Positions 37,942-49,173 of a stretch of 64,000 nucleotides of DNA are shown here, one piece after another. Numbering within the stretch: position 1 is the stretch's first letter; every line of letters begins with the position of its first letter. The notes below the pieces were generated by a model. That model was given only the letters and a program-made list of their open reading frames with translations, did not search any database and was not told the DNA's origin. A program made the position numbers and the translations under genes. Location: NCBI RefSeq assembly GCF_002163755.1, contig NZ_CP015863.1, positions 868,001-932,000 of the forward strand, given 5' to 3'. This stretch comes from Vibrio campbellii CAIM 519 = NBRC 15631 = ATCC 25920 (lineage in GTDB: Bacteria > Pseudomonadota > Gammaproteobacteria > Enterobacterales > Vibrionaceae).

Positions 37942-38814
37942 TTAGTTGCAGATGTCGGTTGGGTCATTACGACCAGCGAAAATACGCAGCGTGACATTCT
38001 CGTATGAATGATCGCTATCGTGGATATAGTTCAGAATCAGTTGGTTGTTTTGACCACCTGTCGCGATGACTTCGACTGGTGAAGATTCCGCGGCGTGGTG
38101 TTCGACATAACGTTGGATACATTGCTCAATGGAAGGCAACCAATTATTTAATTGAGGGTGGTTAATTGGCGTCATTACTGGCACATTATGGTATTCACCA
38201 ATTTGACGGAATTGAGATTCTGCTGGCTTAGTCAACATCAGTACACAGACTGGCAGCAGCAAAGCAACGACAACCAAAATACGGAATAGCCAGTTCGCGT
38301 TCTTCTGCGCTGGTGTTGGCTTCGGCTTTTCTACTGGAGCGGCGGCTTCTGGAGCGATGTCTGCTTGCGTTTCTGTGGTAGCTTCGGCAAATTGCCCTAA
38401 ATCAACCACTGGCGCTTCGTTCTCTTCTTCTTGATCATCAATATCAGGGGTAGAGTCAGCAGAAAGCGGGCTTAAACGCTCAACAGAGCAAATAAGTTGG
38501 TAGCCGCGTTTTGGCACGGTTTTAACGAATTCTGGTGATTTTGTTGAATCCTTCAACATTTTACGCAGTGTAGAGATCGCTTGAGTTAAGCTTGAGTCAT
38601 CCACCTCAAAGCCTTGTTCACGCCAAACGAACTCATGCAGTTCGTTACGTGTTATCACTTCGTTAGGTCTCTCTGCCAACATGAGGAGAATACGGCTTTC
38701 GTTGCTGCCTAATCGTACAACTTCGTTGCCATTTTGTTGGTCAGCGAGCGAATTACTATTTGGGTCAAAGACGAATCTTTGAGCAAGCAGAAATTTGGTG
38801 CCGATGTTAGTCAT
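37942..38814 (-). CDS. toxR: ToxR transmembrane transcriptional regulator
   Basis: 290 residues. Residues about 1-115 are the OmpR-type winged-helix DNA-binding domain (NEVVRLGSNESRILLMLAERPNEV, SLTQAISTLRKMLKDS, VKTVPKRGYQLIC). Residues about 115-182 are a Glu/Pro/Ala-rich linker, the hypervariable part used to tell Vibrio species apart. A single membrane helix follows (about 184-205, LLPVCVLML), then a periplasmic domain with two cysteines (EQCIQRY and the C-terminal TDICN). It controls outer-membrane porins and, in pathogens, virulence and bile responses. Divergent from htpG. Confidence 0.97.
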   Translation of the reverse strand: MTNIGTKFLLAQRFVFDPNSNSLADQQNGNEVVRLGSNESRILLMLAERPNEVITRNELHEFVWREQGFEVDDSSLTQAISTLRKMLKDSTKSPEFVKTVPKRGYQLICSVERLSPLSADSTPDIDDQEEENEAPVVDLGQFAEATTETQADIAPEAAAPVEKPKPTPAQKNANWLFRILVVVALLLPVCVLMLTKPAESQFRQIGEYHNVPVMTPINHPQLNNWLPSIEQCIQRYVEHHAAESSPVEVIATGGQNNQLILNYIHDSDHSYENVTLRIFAGRNDPTDICN

Positions 38815-38967
38815 TTAGTTCTTCTTAGATGGATGATTCTGTAATTATAGTGATTTGCGTCACATAACAAGGCGTACGCAAAAGGACATGTGCCACGTTT
38901 TAGATGCTTTTAGACATGTAGGATAATTAAAATTTTCTAAAAAAACACCGTTTTTAGCAATATTGAC

Positions 38968-38995
38968 CTTGAATTTACATTTGTCAGCCACATGT
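38968..38995 (+). promoter_or_regulatory. Sigma-32-like heat-shock promoter of htpG
   Basis: CTTGAA (38968-38973), 14-base spacer, CCACATGT (38988-38995) against the consensus CTTGAAA-N11-15-CCCCATNT. It reads toward htpG and lies in the shared toxR-htpG intergenic region, where heat-shock transcription was reported to oppose toxR in V. cholerae. Confidence 0.72.
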
Positions 38996-39086
38996 TAAAT
39001 GACATCTTAGTAATGCCGCTTTTATGAAGCGGCGGTTAGGGCTTTGTCATTAAAAGTCTAATTAGTTTAGATGTTATGGAGCAAAC

Positions 39087-40991
39087 ATGAGCGAAACCGT
39101 ATCTCACAACAAAGAAACTCGTGGCTTTCAATCGGAAGTAAAACAACTACTTCATCTGATGATTCACTCTCTTTATTCCAACAAAGAGATTTTTCTACGA
39201 GAGCTGATCTCAAACGCGTCCGACGCATCAGATAAACTTCGTTTCCAAGCGCTATCTAAGCCAGATTTATATGAGGGCAACGCTGACTTAGGCGTGAAGC
39301 TTGCGTTCGATGAAAGCGCGAACACATTAACCATCTCTGACAACGGCATCGGTATGAGCCGTGATGATGTGATTGAACACCTAGGTACCATCGCGAAATC
39401 AGGGACTGCAGAATTTTTCTCTAAGCTGTCAGATGATCAGAGCAAAGATTCTCAACTTATCGGTCAGTTTGGTGTGGGTTTCTACTCAGCATTTATTGTT
39501 GCAGATGCGGTGACTGTGCGCACTCGCGCGGCTGGTCTCGCTGCTGATGAGGCGGTGCAATGGCAGTCTGCTGGCGAAGGTGACTACACCGTTGAGACCA
39601 TTACCAAAGATTCTCGAGGTACGGACATCGAGCTTCACATGCGTGAAGAAGGTAAAGAGTTCCTAAACGAATGGCGTCTACGCGATGTGATCAGCAAATA
39701 CTCTGACCATATCGGTATCCCTGTTTCTATCCAAACTTCGGTTCGTGATGATGAAGGCAAAGAAACGGGTGAGAAGAAGTGGGAGCAGATCAACAAAGCT
39801 CAAGCACTTTGGACGCGCAATAAGTCAGAGATCTCTGAAGAAGAGTACCAAGAGTTCTACAAGCACGTTTCTCACGATTTTGCAGATCCTCTTACGTGGA
39901 GCCACAACCGCGTAGAAGGTAAGAACGACTACACCAGTCTGCTTTACATCCCAGCGAAAGCACCTTGGGATATGATGAACCGCGATCATAAATCGGGTCT
40001 GAAACTGTACGTACAGCGCGTGTTCATCATGGATGACGCTGAGCAGTTTATGCCTTCTTACATGCGCTTCGTGCGTGGCCTGATCGATTCAAACGATCTG
40101 CCTTTGAACGTATCACGTGAAATCCTACAAGATAACAAAGTCACTCAGTCATTACGTAATGCTTGTACCAAGCGTGTGCTTACTATGCTAGAGCGCATGG
40201 CAAAGAATGATACAGAGAAATACCAATCATTCTGGAAAGAGTTCGGCCTTGTGATGAAGGAAGGTGTTGCAGAAGACATGGCAAACAAAGAGAAAGTTGC
40301 TGGTCTATTGCGTTTCGCATCTACTGAAGTGGACTCAGCAGAACAAACCGTTGGTTTGGCTTCTTATGTTGAACGTATGAAAGAAGGTCAAGACAAGATC
40401 TACTTCCTAACGGCAGACAGTTACGCTGCGGCGAAGAACAGCCCACACCTAGAGCAATTCAAAGCGAAAGGCATCGAAGTTATTTTGATGTTCGATCGAA
40501 TTGACGAGTGGTTGATGAACTACCTAACAGAGTTTGATGGTAAGCAGTTCCAGTCGATCACGAAAGCGGGCTTAGACCTAAGCAAGTTTGAAGACGAAGC
40601 GGAAAAAGAAAAACAGAAAGAAACGGAAGAAGAGTTTAAGTCTGTTGTTGAACGCACTCAGTCTTACCTAGGTGACCGTGTGAAAGAAGTTCGCACCACC
40701 TTTAAACTGGCAACAACACCCGCTGTTGTCGTGACGGATGATTTCGAAATGGGCACGCAGATGGCGAAGCTTCTTGAAGCGGCTGGCCAAGCGGTACCAG
40801 AAGTGAAATACATCTTCGAAATTAACCCAGAGCATGCACTAGTGAAACGCATGGCGGATGAAGCGGACGAAGAAGTGTTTGGTCGCTGGGTTGAGGTGTT
40901 ACTGGGCCAAGCGATGCTCGCTGAGCGTGGTTCGATGGAAGATCCTTCGCAATTCGTTGGTGCCATCAACAAGCTTTTGACTAAGGTTTAA
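39087..40991 (+). CDS. htpG: HtpG (Hsp90) chaperone
   Basis: 634 residues, normal. GHKL ATPase domain (about 1-230) with [40 protein letters not shown] and [12 protein letters not shown]; middle domain with [16 protein letters not shown]-terminal dimerisation domain. It remodels client proteins with DnaK during heat stress. The start ATG has AUGGAGC upstream. A sigma-32-like promoter precedes it and a strong terminator follows. Confidence 0.98.
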   Translation: MSETVSHNKETRGFQSEVKQLLHLMIHSLYSNKEIFLRELISNASDASDKLRFQALSKPDLYEGNADLGVKLAFDESANTLTISDNGIGMSRDDVIEHLGTIAKSGTAEFFSKLSDDQSKDSQLIGQFGVGFYSAFIVADAVTVRTRAAGLAADEAVQWQSAGEGDYTVETITKDSRGTDIELHMREEGKEFLNEWRLRDVISKYSDHIGIPVSIQTSVRDDEGKETGEKKWEQINKAQALWTRNKSEISEEEYQEFYKHVSHDFADPLTWSHNRVEGKNDYTSLLYIPAKAPWDMMNRDHKSGLKLYVQRVFIMDDAEQFMPSYMRFVRGLIDSNDLPLNVSREILQDNKVTQSLRNACTKRVLTMLERMAKNDTEKYQSFWKEFGLVMKEGVAEDMANKEKVAGLLRFASTEVDSAEQTVGLASYVERMKEGQDKIYFLTADSYAAAKNSPHLEQFKAKGIEVILMFDRIDEWLMNYLTEFDGKQFQSITKAGLDLSKFEDEAEKEKQKETEEEFKSVVERTQSYLGDRVKEVRTTFKLATTPAVVVTDDFEMGTQMAKLLEAAGQAVPEVKYIFEINPEHALVKRMADEADEEVFGRWVEVLLGQAMLAERGSMEDPSQFVGAINKLLTKV

Positions 40992-41954
<963 letters not shown>

Positions 41955-41990
41955 TTAGCTAACGGCGAAATTTAATATTTTGATATATTT

Positions 41991-42018
41991 AAAAGCGACC
42001 CTCGGGTCGCTTTTTTAT
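41991..42018 (+). terminator. Terminator of adk
   Basis: GCGACC (41995-42000) / GGTCGC (42005-42010), CTCG loop, T6. Confidence 0.9.
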
Positions 42019-42094
42019 TTTTGCCTGTAAGTACGATGAACCATCTGGTTTGCTCCACCGTACAATGCAAGCCGTTCACCATGAGTAGGATATT

Positions 42095-43060
42095 ATGAAA
42101 AACAACAATAATAAACAGGGTGTGTTATTGGTTAACTTAGGTACGCCTGATGAGCCAACTGCACCAGCAGTAAAACGCTTTTTAAGTCAGTTTCTTCATG
42201 ATCATCGTGTCGTTGATATGACGCGTTGGCTTTGGTGTCCGATTCTTCACGGTGTCATCTTGCCAATTCGCTCGCCGAAAGTCGCTAAGCTGTATCAGTC
42301 CGTCTGGATGGAAGAGGGATCTCCTCTGATGGTTTACTCAAAACGACAAGCTCACAAGTTAGCTGTAGCACTCGATATGCCAGTTGAACTGGGTATGACT
42401 TACGGTAATCCAAGCTTACAATCTGGTTTTGAATCGCTGATTGCACAAGACGTAGAGGAAGTGATTGTATTACCGCTTTACCCGCAATACTCGAGTACAA
42501 CTACGGCCGCAGTCTCAGACGGTATGACGAAGGCATTCAAAAAGATGCCAGTAATGCCTGAGTTCAGCTTTATTCGTGATTACCACAACCATCCCTTATA
42601 CATTGCAGCACTTGCGCAATCGGTTCGTGACCATTGGGCAGAGCATGGTCAAGGCGATTACCTACTTTGCTCTTACCATGGTATCCCTAAGCGTTATGCA
42701 GACAATGGTGATATTTATCCTAAGCATTGTGAAGAGACGACTCGCTTGCTTGGTGAAGCGCTGGGTTTGAGTGAAGCACAAATTGGAATGACATATCAAT
42801 CACGTTTTGGTCGTGAAGAATGGCTACAGCCATACACGGATAAGACGCTGGAAGTATTACCAAGCCAAGGTAAGAAGAAACTTAACGTGATTACGCCAGC
42901 TTTCTCTGCAGACTGTTTGGAAACATTGGAAGAAATCTCAGAAGAGTGCCGAGAGATTTACCTGGAAGCCGGTGGTGAGAGCTTTAGTTACATCCCGTGC
43001 TTGAATGACAATGATGAGCACATCGAGATGATGGTTGAGCTCGTTCGCTCTAAGCTTTAA
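42095..43060 (+). CDS. hemH: Ferrochelatase
   Basis: 321 residues. It begins with [21 protein letters not shown], has [15 protein letters not shown], the catalytic His about residue 195 in [10 protein letters not shown], and [15 protein letters not shown] near the C-terminus with the conserved Glu. It inserts iron into protoporphyrin IX, the last step of haem synthesis, at the cytoplasmic membrane face. Preceded by the adk terminator, so probably transcribed from its own promoter. Confidence 0.97.
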   Translation: MKNNNNKQGVLLVNLGTPDEPTAPAVKRFLSQFLHDHRVVDMTRWLWCPILHGVILPIRSPKVAKLYQSVWMEEGSPLMVYSKRQAHKLAVALDMPVELGMTYGNPSLQSGFESLIAQDVEEVIVLPLYPQYSSTTTAAVSDGMTKAFKKMPVMPEFSFIRDYHNHPLYIAALAQSVRDHWAEHGQGDYLLCSYHGIPKRYADNGDIYPKHCEETTRLLGEALGLSEAQIGMTYQSRFGREEWLQPYTDKTLEVLPSQGKKKLNVITPAFSADCLETLEEISEECREIYLEAGGESFSYIPCLNDNDEHIEMMVELVRSKL

Positions 43061-43106
43061 AGCGAAACTTGTATCCACTTCCAAGTTAGTTTGGGTTGTA
43101 GAAAAC

Positions 43107-43133
43107 AAAAAGGGTCGCAATCGCGACCCTTTC
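43107..43133. terminator. Bidirectional terminator, hemH / peptide transporter
   Basis: GGGTCGC (43112-43118) / GCGACCC (43123-43129), AATC loop, A-run left and T-run right. Confidence 0.9.
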
Positions 43134-43202
43134 AATCATGTTTATTGATAATGCCCCTTTATTGCAAGAAACACAGTACTGGCTAAGTAAGGCTATTAAT
43201 TA

Positions 43203-44687
43203 CTATGCGCAGGCTTCGCTAAGCTCTGGAACTTCGTCACCCTTACATATTTTTGTTAACTTTGGAGCTATCAGGAAGGTAATGATTGCAATCCCACAGG
43301 TGGCATATCCAATCTTACTAAAGACTTCACCATAGAGAGTTAATGTTTCAACCGCACTCTCGGCGCCCTCTGGAACTGACGTCAAGCTAGCAACCCAGCC
43401 AGCCACTACCGCTGCGGTTGCAGAAGTCAGGAACCACATACCCATGGCAAATCCCATCAGCCTTTGTGGTACTAGCTGTGCAACCATCGCTAGCCCTAAA
43501 CCAGAAACAAGTAGTTCCCCCAGTGATTGGAATAGGTAGCTTACCACCAACCAGTTAGAACTAACGATACCGTCGATGTTTGCAAAGTTGACGCTCCAAC
43601 CCAAAATTAAGAACGATAATGCGCATAGGAGCATTCCCATTGCAAATTTGAAAGGCATAGAGACCTTGTCTCCTAACTTTCCATAAATCATAGCCATAAT
43701 AGGGCTAGCCAACATAATCCAGAAGGAATTAAGAGCTTGAAATTGCTCAGGCTCAACTGCAAATCCAAAGAGGTCATGACTTACATTGTGAATCGCAAAG
43801 AAGTTCAGAGAAGTCGGCATTTGGAAATAAAGTACAAAGAAAACTACACCTTGCAACATCAGAACAAACGCGACTAGCATCTTACTCCTTTCTTGGCCTT
43901 TTATCTTTAGAGCTTCTTTGAAGTAAAGTGTTACGATGCAAATACCCGCAACAAGGAGAATACTGTGAGCTAGCATTAGATTTTGCAGCAAAAAGTTACA
44001 TAAAAAGCTGGCCATGATTGAGCCTACTACAACAAGAGCTAATCTAGAAATCACAAGTGGCTTGAGGTCTGCAGGGGAACCTACATCTGAAACCATTTTT
44101 TTACACAATAAAAAATTAATAGCGGTAATAGCAAGCCCAGCAGCACTCATACCAAAGGCGAGTCCGTACCCCGCTTTTTCTGCAACGATCGGAGTAAGAA
44201 TCATTGAAATTAGACCACCCAAATTAATTGCCATGTAGTAAAGTGTGAATGCTCCATCAAGTCTAGGGTCATTCTCTGGGTAGACTTTCGCTAGGAGACT
44301 AGAAGGGTTAGCTTTGAACAGGCCGTTGCCGACAGTGATAAAACCCATCGCCAAGTAAATTAAACTTTCTCCGCCCATGTGCAAATCTGCTGTTGACATG
44401 CCTAGCAAAATGTAGCCAACCATCATTATTACAGCCCCGAGGGTAATGGCGCGTTTGGTTCCTATGATTTTATCGCCTATCCACCCACCAACAGCCATGA
44501 AGCCGTATAGTAAAGCGGAGAATGCGCCGAATAAAACGAAGGAGTCTGATTCAGCCAACCCCATAACTTGCACAAGGTAAACTGTGAGGATCGCTTGCAT
44601 ACCATAAAACCCAAAGCGTTCCCAAAACTCTATGGAAAAAATGAGGTAGAATGGTTTAGGTTGCTTGAGTATATTCAAGTCAGACAT
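43203..44687 (-). CDS. POT-family (PTR2) proton-dependent oligopeptide transporter
   Basis: 494 residues with about 12-14 membrane helices. Family signatures are near the N-terminus: IEFWERFGFYGMQAILTVYL (the ExxER motif, coupling protons to peptide transport) and the second PTR2 motif AFTLYYMAINLGGLISMIL. It imports di- and tripeptides. The closest enteric relatives are DtpA/DtpB; I cannot say which. Codon use is less biased than in neighbouring hemH and adk, and it sits between hemH and rfaH with AT-rich flanks, so it may have been inserted here. Confidence 0.92.
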   Translation of the reverse strand: MSDLNILKQPKPFYLIFSIEFWERFGFYGMQAILTVYLVQVMGLAESDSFVLFGAFSALLYGFMAVGGWIGDKIIGTKRAITLGAVIMMVGYILLGMSTADLHMGGESLIYLAMGFITVGNGLFKANPSSLLAKVYPENDPRLDGAFTLYYMAINLGGLISMILTPIVAEKAGYGLAFGMSAAGLAITAINFLLCKKMVSDVGSPADLKPLVISRLALVVVGSIMASFLCNFLLQNLMLAHSILLVAGICIVTLYFKEALKIKGQERSKMLVAFVLMLQGVVFFVLYFQMPTSLNFFAIHNVSHDLFGFAVEPEQFQALNSFWIMLASPIMAMIYGKLGDKVSMPFKFAMGMLLCALSFLILGWSVNFANIDGIVSSNWLVVSYLFQSLGELLVSGLGLAMVAQLVPQRLMGFAMGMWFLTSATAAVVAGWVASLTSVPEGAESAVETLTLYGEVFSKIGYATCGIAIITFLIAPKLTKICKGDEVPELSEACA

Positions 44688-44995
44688 ATTTGAAGTTTCC
44701 TGTATTTGTTATTGTGGTTCAAAAGAGAAGCACTCATTGAACAACCTGCATTAGTTATTCTTATATTTAGTTAACACAAATCTAATGCCGAGTATGTATA
44801 CACTTTTGATTAGTTCTTTACAAATTGCAGTCAACATGTTGAATGTGATTTTTCGGACTTAACCTGCTGATTATTTGAGGGTTTGTTTGGTGTTTTTGCA
44901 TTTTCTTTTGGCTGAAAACTTAAATTTCATAAATGAATTTATAATTTATGACCCACTTTTAAGTAGAACCGTTTGTTTTATGAATAAGGCTTTTA
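44688..44995 (+). other. Intergenic region between the POT transporter and rfaH
   Basis: A 308-base AT-rich gap containing both divergent promoters. It has an inverted pair CATAAAT (44928-44934) / ATTTATG (44944-44950) close to rfaH, possibly an operator. No gene seen. Confidence 0.5.
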
Positions 44996-45496
44996 ATGAA
45001 ACGTTGGTATTTATTGTATTGTAAGCGAGGGGAGCAAGTTAGGGCGAAGCAGCACCTTGAAAACCAAGGTGTGGAGTGTTTTTACCCTACTGTCGAAGTC
45101 GAAAAGATCTTACGTGGTAAACGACAGAAAGTCGAAGAGCCACTGTTCCCTTGCTATGTGTTTGCCCGATTTGACTATGAAGAAGGCCCAAACTTCACAT
45201 CAGTTCGCTCTACGCGAGGCGTGGTAGACTTTGTTCGCTTTGGTGCACAGCCGAAAGAGATACAGGGTGACTTGGTTTATGAGCTTAAGCAGCTGGATAA
45301 AAGTATCGACGACCAGGCCGATGCTGAGAGCATGCCAAAACCTGGTGATCAAGTACGGGTGAAGAGCGGGCAGTTTGCCGGTATTGATGCCATCTTCCAA
45401 GAACAAGATGGTGAGAAGCGCTCAATAATGTTGGTTCAGATGATCACCAAGCGTGTGCCTGTCAGCATAGACAACAGCGATTTAGACTTAAAATAG
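44996..45496 (+). CDS. rfaH: RfaH operon-specific transcription antiterminator
   Basis: 166 residues. An N-terminal NGN domain (about 1-100; WYLLYCKRGEQVRAKQHLENQGVECFYPTVEVEK, then EEPLFPCYVFARFD) and a C-terminal KOW domain (about 108-160; GDQVRVKSGQFAGIDAIFQEQDGEKRSIMLVQMI). The short, NusG-like but diverged layout and the Cys/Phe-rich hinge fit RfaH. It binds RNA polymerase paused at ops elements and prevents termination in long surface-polysaccharide operons. None of its target operons is in this window. Confidence 0.93.
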   Translation: MKRWYLLYCKRGEQVRAKQHLENQGVECFYPTVEVEKILRGKRQKVEEPLFPCYVFARFDYEEGPNFTSVRSTRGVVDFVRFGAQPKEIQGDLVYELKQLDKSIDDQADAESMPKPGDQVRVKSGQFAGIDAIFQEQDGEKRSIMLVQMITKRVPVSIDNSDLDLK

Positions 45497-45514
45497 CCTG
45501 ATTCCATCAAATAT

Positions 45515-45543
45515 AAAAAGAGGTGCGTAAGCACCTCTTTTTG
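45515..45543 (+). terminator. Terminator of rfaH
   Basis: GAGGTGC (45520-45526) / GCACCTC (45531-45537), GTAA loop, A5/T5 flanks. Confidence 0.9.
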
Positions 45544-45565
45544 ATCGTATCTATTGTGTTTGCTT

Positions 45566-45592
45566 TAAAAGGGTTGGTGAAGCCAACCCTCT
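45566..45592 (-). terminator. Terminator of asnB
   Basis: GGGTTGG (45571-45577) / CCAACCC (45583-45589), five-base loop; in the minus direction followed by TTTTAAAG. Confidence 0.82.
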
Positions 45593-45608
45593 TTGAAACA
45601 ACGAATAA

Positions 45609-47273
45609 TTAATATGCGTCGTTGTGAACGGTCTGTACTGCACGACCTGAAGGGTCAACACAGTTTTGGAACGACTCATCCCATTCAATCGCTTTCGCTG
45701 AAGAACATGCTACTGAAGGGCCACCAGGTACACATTCTGCTGCAGATGGTAGCGGGAACAACTCTTCAAAGATTTCGCGGTATACATAACCTTCTTTGGT
45801 TGTTGGTGTGTTGTAAGGGAAGCGGAATTGCGCCGTTTCCATTTGCTGATCCGTTACTTTCTGTTCTGCCACTTCTTTCAAAGTATCGATCCAGCTGTAA
45901 CCTACACCATCAGAGAACTGCTCTTTCTGACGCCATGCGATTGATTCTGGTAGGTAGTGCTCGAAACACTCACGAAGAATGTGTTTTTCCATCTTACCGT
46001 TGCCACACATCTTATCTGCTGGGTTCAAGCGCATTGCTACGTCAATAAACTCTTTATCTAGGAAAGGTACACGTCCTTCTACGCCCCATGCTGCTAGTGA
46101 TTTGTTAGCACGTGCACAGTCAAACATGTTCAGAGCAAGCAACTTACGTACAGTCTCTTCGTGGAACTCTTTTGCGTTTGGCGCTTTGTGGAAGTACAGG
46201 TAACCACCAAAGATTTCATCTGCACCTTCACCAGACAGTACCATCTTGATGCCCATTGCTTTGATCTTACGACCCATTAGGAACATTGGTGTTGAAGCGC
46301 GGATAGTCGTTACGTCATACGTTTCAATGTGGTAAATCACATCGCGAATCGCGTCCAGACCTTCTTGAATCGTGTAGGTCATCTCGTGGTGAACCGTACC
46401 AATCTGGTCTGCAACTTCACGAGCGGCTTTCAAGTCTGGTGCACCTTCTAGGCCCACTGCGAATGAGTGCAGCTGTGGCCACCATGCTTCAGATTTCTCA
46501 TCGTCTTCAATACGCATCGCTGCAAATCGTTTTGCAACTGCTGAAGTGATAGAAGAATCCAGACCACCAGAAAGAAGCACACCGTATGGCACGTCAGTCA
46601 TCAGTTGGCGTTTCACTGCTGCTTCTAGCGCTTCAGTCAATTCTTCTTTGCTTGTACTATTGCCTTGCACTGCTGCGTACTCGTTCCAGTCGCGGATGTA
46701 GTAGCGTTGAGGTTCTGCATCGGCACTGCCGTAGTGACAGCCTGGAGGGAACTCACTCACGGTCTTACACACAGGAACAAGTGCTTTCATTTCTGACGCA
46801 ACGTAGTAGTTACCGTGCTCATCGTAACCTTGGTAAAGCGGAATGATGCCAATGTGGTCACGGCCAACTAGGTATTCATCTTTATCTTCATCGTAAAGCA
46901 CGAATGCAAAAATACCATTTAGTTCTTCAAGAAGGTCAGCGCCCATGTCTTGGTATAGCGCTAGGATAACTTCACAGTCTGAATCGGTTTGAAATTCGTA
47001 TTTGCCTTCATAGCGAGCACGAATCTCTTTGTGGTTGTAGATTTCACCGTTTACCGCAAGGATGAGTTTTTTATCAGGGCTGTATAGTGGCTGGGCACCA
47101 CTATTTAGACCAACGATCGCCAGACGCTCATGCGCTAGGATTGCGCGCTCTGATGAGTAAATACCAGACCAGTCTGGACCGCGATGACGAAGCTTTTTCG
47201 ACATCTCAAGTGCGATAGGGCGCAATGTCGCTGCATCGCTCTTAATGTCTAAAATGCCAAATACTGAACACAT
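45609..47273 (-). CDS. asnB: Asparagine synthetase B (glutamine-hydrolysing)
   Basis: 554 residues. The N-terminal glutaminase has the nucleophile Cys2 (MCSVFGILD) and the GPDWSGIY, NGEIYNHKEIR patterns. The synthetase domain has the ATP pyrophosphatase loop LLSGGLDSSI (about 232-241), LSGEGADEIFGGYLYF and LEGRVPFLD-type motif (VEGRVPFLDKEFID). It makes asparagine from aspartate, glutamine and ATP. AAAAGGATG stands just before the ATG. Single gene with its own terminator. Confidence 0.97.
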   Translation of the reverse strand: MCSVFGILDIKSDAATLRPIALEMSKKLRHRGPDWSGIYSSERAILAHERLAIVGLNSGAQPLYSPDKKLILAVNGEIYNHKEIRARYEGKYEFQTDSDCEVILALYQDMGADLLEELNGIFAFVLYDEDKDEYLVGRDHIGIIPLYQGYDEHGNYYVASEMKALVPVCKTVSEFPPGCHYGSADAEPQRYYIRDWNEYAAVQGNSTSKEELTEALEAAVKRQLMTDVPYGVLLSGGLDSSITSAVAKRFAAMRIEDDEKSEAWWPQLHSFAVGLEGAPDLKAAREVADQIGTVHHEMTYTIQEGLDAIRDVIYHIETYDVTTIRASTPMFLMGRKIKAMGIKMVLSGEGADEIFGGYLYFHKAPNAKEFHEETVRKLLALNMFDCARANKSLAAWGVEGRVPFLDKEFIDVAMRLNPADKMCGNGKMEKHILRECFEHYLPESIAWRQKEQFSDGVGYSWIDTLKEVAEQKVTDQQMETAQFRFPYNTPTTKEGYVYREIFEELFPLPSAAECVPGGPSVACSSAKAIEWDESFQNCVDPSGRAVQTVHNDAY

Positions 47274-47450
47274 ACAACATCCTTTTTAAACTAAACAATT
47301 TTTAATTGGTATAGGTTCAATTTGCCATTCTGAGTAAAAAAAGCAACGTTTGATGATTAAAAAAATGATAAAAAGCCTTGTTGATTAGATAGTATTTAAA
47401 AAATGTCTAATTTTGATGAATGAAATCAAGGTTTGGTTTGAAAAACGTAC

Positions 47451-47478
47451 AAAAAAGCCCTCTTGTTAAAAGAGGGCT
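47451..47478 (-). terminator. Terminator of the Kef-type transporter gene
   Basis: AGCCCTCTT (47456-47464) / AAGAGGGCT (47470-47478), five-base loop; T6 follows in the minus direction. Confidence 0.92.
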
Positions 47479-47502
47479 CTGAAAATATATCCACCTCAAT
47501 GC

Positions 47503-49092
47503 TTATTTCATCGGTGTAAATTGAGGTTGAAGTTGATCGCAAACATGACGTGCAAAACCGCTACCAGCCTCACTATAGATGTTAAATGCAGCATCGACCC
47601 CTGTCTCTAATAAGCCTTCAAGCTGGTCTGGGTATTCAACAATCGCTGCAATTTGTCCCTTATAGTTTCGACTTTGCAGTTGCTCCAGTGCGGTTTGGTT
47701 ACCTTGGTGATGTGGCATTGCAAGAAGCACCATTTTGACATTAGCAGTGTCCAAAATACGCTCCCAAAAATCTGGGTCAGTCGCATCGCCAGAGATGACA
47801 TTGCGGCCTTCAGAGCGAAGCTTGTGTGCGGCCTCTTCACGAACTTCAACACCCAGTGAAATCTTGCCATAGCGAGCGCGCAGTTCGTCGTAGGCGCCAG
47901 TGCCAATTCGTCCCATACCAAGGATCAGTACTTGAGCATGACCAGGATTGATGAGTTGGTCTCGTTGGTTCAGTTTCTCTGCTGCGGTTTCTTGTAGCCA
48001 TTTACCTGAATGTTGGTAAATCTGATGACCCAATCGGTTTAGCGGGGCAGAGATAATAAACGAGATAGACACAGCGACAGCAATTGCGGCCAACATGTCG
48101 CTCGGCATCCAACCCATCTTGTAAGCCAGACCACCAACAATCAGACCGAACTCACTGTAGTTGAAAAGCGATAGCGACGTCAGCAATGAAGTACGTACTC
48201 GGAACTTAAAGTGGTTGATGGTGAGGAAGTAGAGCAAGCCCTTGATTGGCAGCAGCAGAATAAATAGCAGTGCTAAGCCAACACCCGTAAAGCTCAATGA
48301 CGCAGATAAACCGATGTTAAGGAAGAAACAGACTAAGAATAGCTCTTTCATATTAAAGAGCGATTTTGATAACTCTGATGCTTTACGATGCCCAGCCAAT
48401 AGCATACCCAATATCAAAGCACCCAAATCTGGCTTCATGCCGACCAGTTCAAATAAGCCGGCACCGACCACGAGCGCGAAGAAGATACCAAACAGCACCA
48501 GCATCTCGCCGTGACCAACTTTGTCTAGCAGCTTGTAGAACAATGGGCGGAGAAACGGCAAGGCAAATAATCCAATGGCGTACCATTCAGGAATCTTACC
48601 TGTGGAAGCGGTAAGGAAGACCACAGCAAAAATATCCTGCATAACCAAGATACCAATGGCTAGTGTGCCGTAGGTGGCGTTCATCTCACCTTTCTCTTGC
48701 AGCGTTTTAACTGCAAATACGGTACTAGAGAAAGAGAGAGCGAAAGCGAGCAGTAGGATCTGACTGTGATCCATGGTGGCAAGGGATGAAAGCCCAAGCA
48801 GCTTCAGCCCAACGAGAACCAGCGCAAAGAGAAGAGTCGAGAGAATATTGTGCGCTGTAGCACCGCCCCAAATTTCTTTAGAAAGCAGCGTTTTTACATC
48901 CAGCTTTAAACCAATGGTGAAAAGCAGCAAGGTCACACCAAGGTCTGCGAGCGTGACAATGACGTCATTACTTTGGTAGCCAAACGCATGAAGGCCAAAA
49001 CCTGCAAGTAGGAAACCGACCAAAGGGGGGAGGTTACATTTTAGAGCGACGAAGCCGGCGAGAAACGCCGTTGTAATTAGAATAATTTCCAT
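47503..49092 (-). CDS. Kef-type cation:proton antiporter (CPA2) with TrkA-N domain
   Basis: 529 residues: about 12 membrane helices (1-365; LLFTIGLKLDVKTL, FLLAGFGLHAFGY, GILVMQDIFAVVF) followed by a TrkA-N/RCK-like Rossmann domain (about 380-510; VLILGMGRIGTGAYDELRARYG). It probably exports K+ or Na+ in exchange for protons and is gated by a nucleotide. It resembles YbaL/KefB-like proteins; the specific ion and the E. coli equivalent are uncertain. It stands alone between asnB and nagC. Confidence 0.88.
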   Translation of the reverse strand: MEIILITTAFLAGFVALKCNLPPLVGFLLAGFGLHAFGYQSNDVIVTLADLGVTLLLFTIGLKLDVKTLLSKEIWGGATAHNILSTLLFALVLVGLKLLGLSSLATMDHSQILLLAFALSFSSTVFAVKTLQEKGEMNATYGTLAIGILVMQDIFAVVFLTASTGKIPEWYAIGLFALPFLRPLFYKLLDKVGHGEMLVLFGIFFALVVGAGLFELVGMKPDLGALILGMLLAGHRKASELSKSLFNMKELFLVCFFLNIGLSASLSFTGVGLALLFILLLPIKGLLYFLTINHFKFRVRTSLLTSLSLFNYSEFGLIVGGLAYKMGWMPSDMLAAIAVAVSISFIISAPLNRLGHQIYQHSGKWLQETAAEKLNQRDQLINPGHAQVLILGMGRIGTGAYDELRARYGKISLGVEVREEAAHKLRSEGRNVISGDATDPDFWERILDTANVKMVLLAMPHHQGNQTALEQLQSRNYKGQIAAIVEYPDQLEGLLETGVDAAFNIYSEAGSGFARHVCDQLQPQFTPMK

Positions 49093-49118
49093 ACTGTTGA
49101 GCTATATTCCTGATATAC

Positions 49119-49146
49119 AAAAACGGGCTGTGAAACCACAGCCCGA
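49119..49146 (-). terminator. Terminator of nagAC
   Basis: CGGGCTGTG (49124-49132) / CACAGCCCG (49137-49145), AAAC loop; in the minus direction TTTTTG follows. Confidence 0.92.
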
Positions 49147-49173
49147 GATTGTAACGCAATTGGTTGTATAAAC

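Noticed and set aside
44996..45496. NusG instead of RfaH
   Set aside because: NusG is normally encoded with secE and ribosomal-protein genes and is longer and better conserved; the sequence and isolated location favour RfaH.
45593..46048. 151-codon frame antisense to asnB
   Set aside because: Lies opposite a fully supported asnB frame and overlaps its terminator region.
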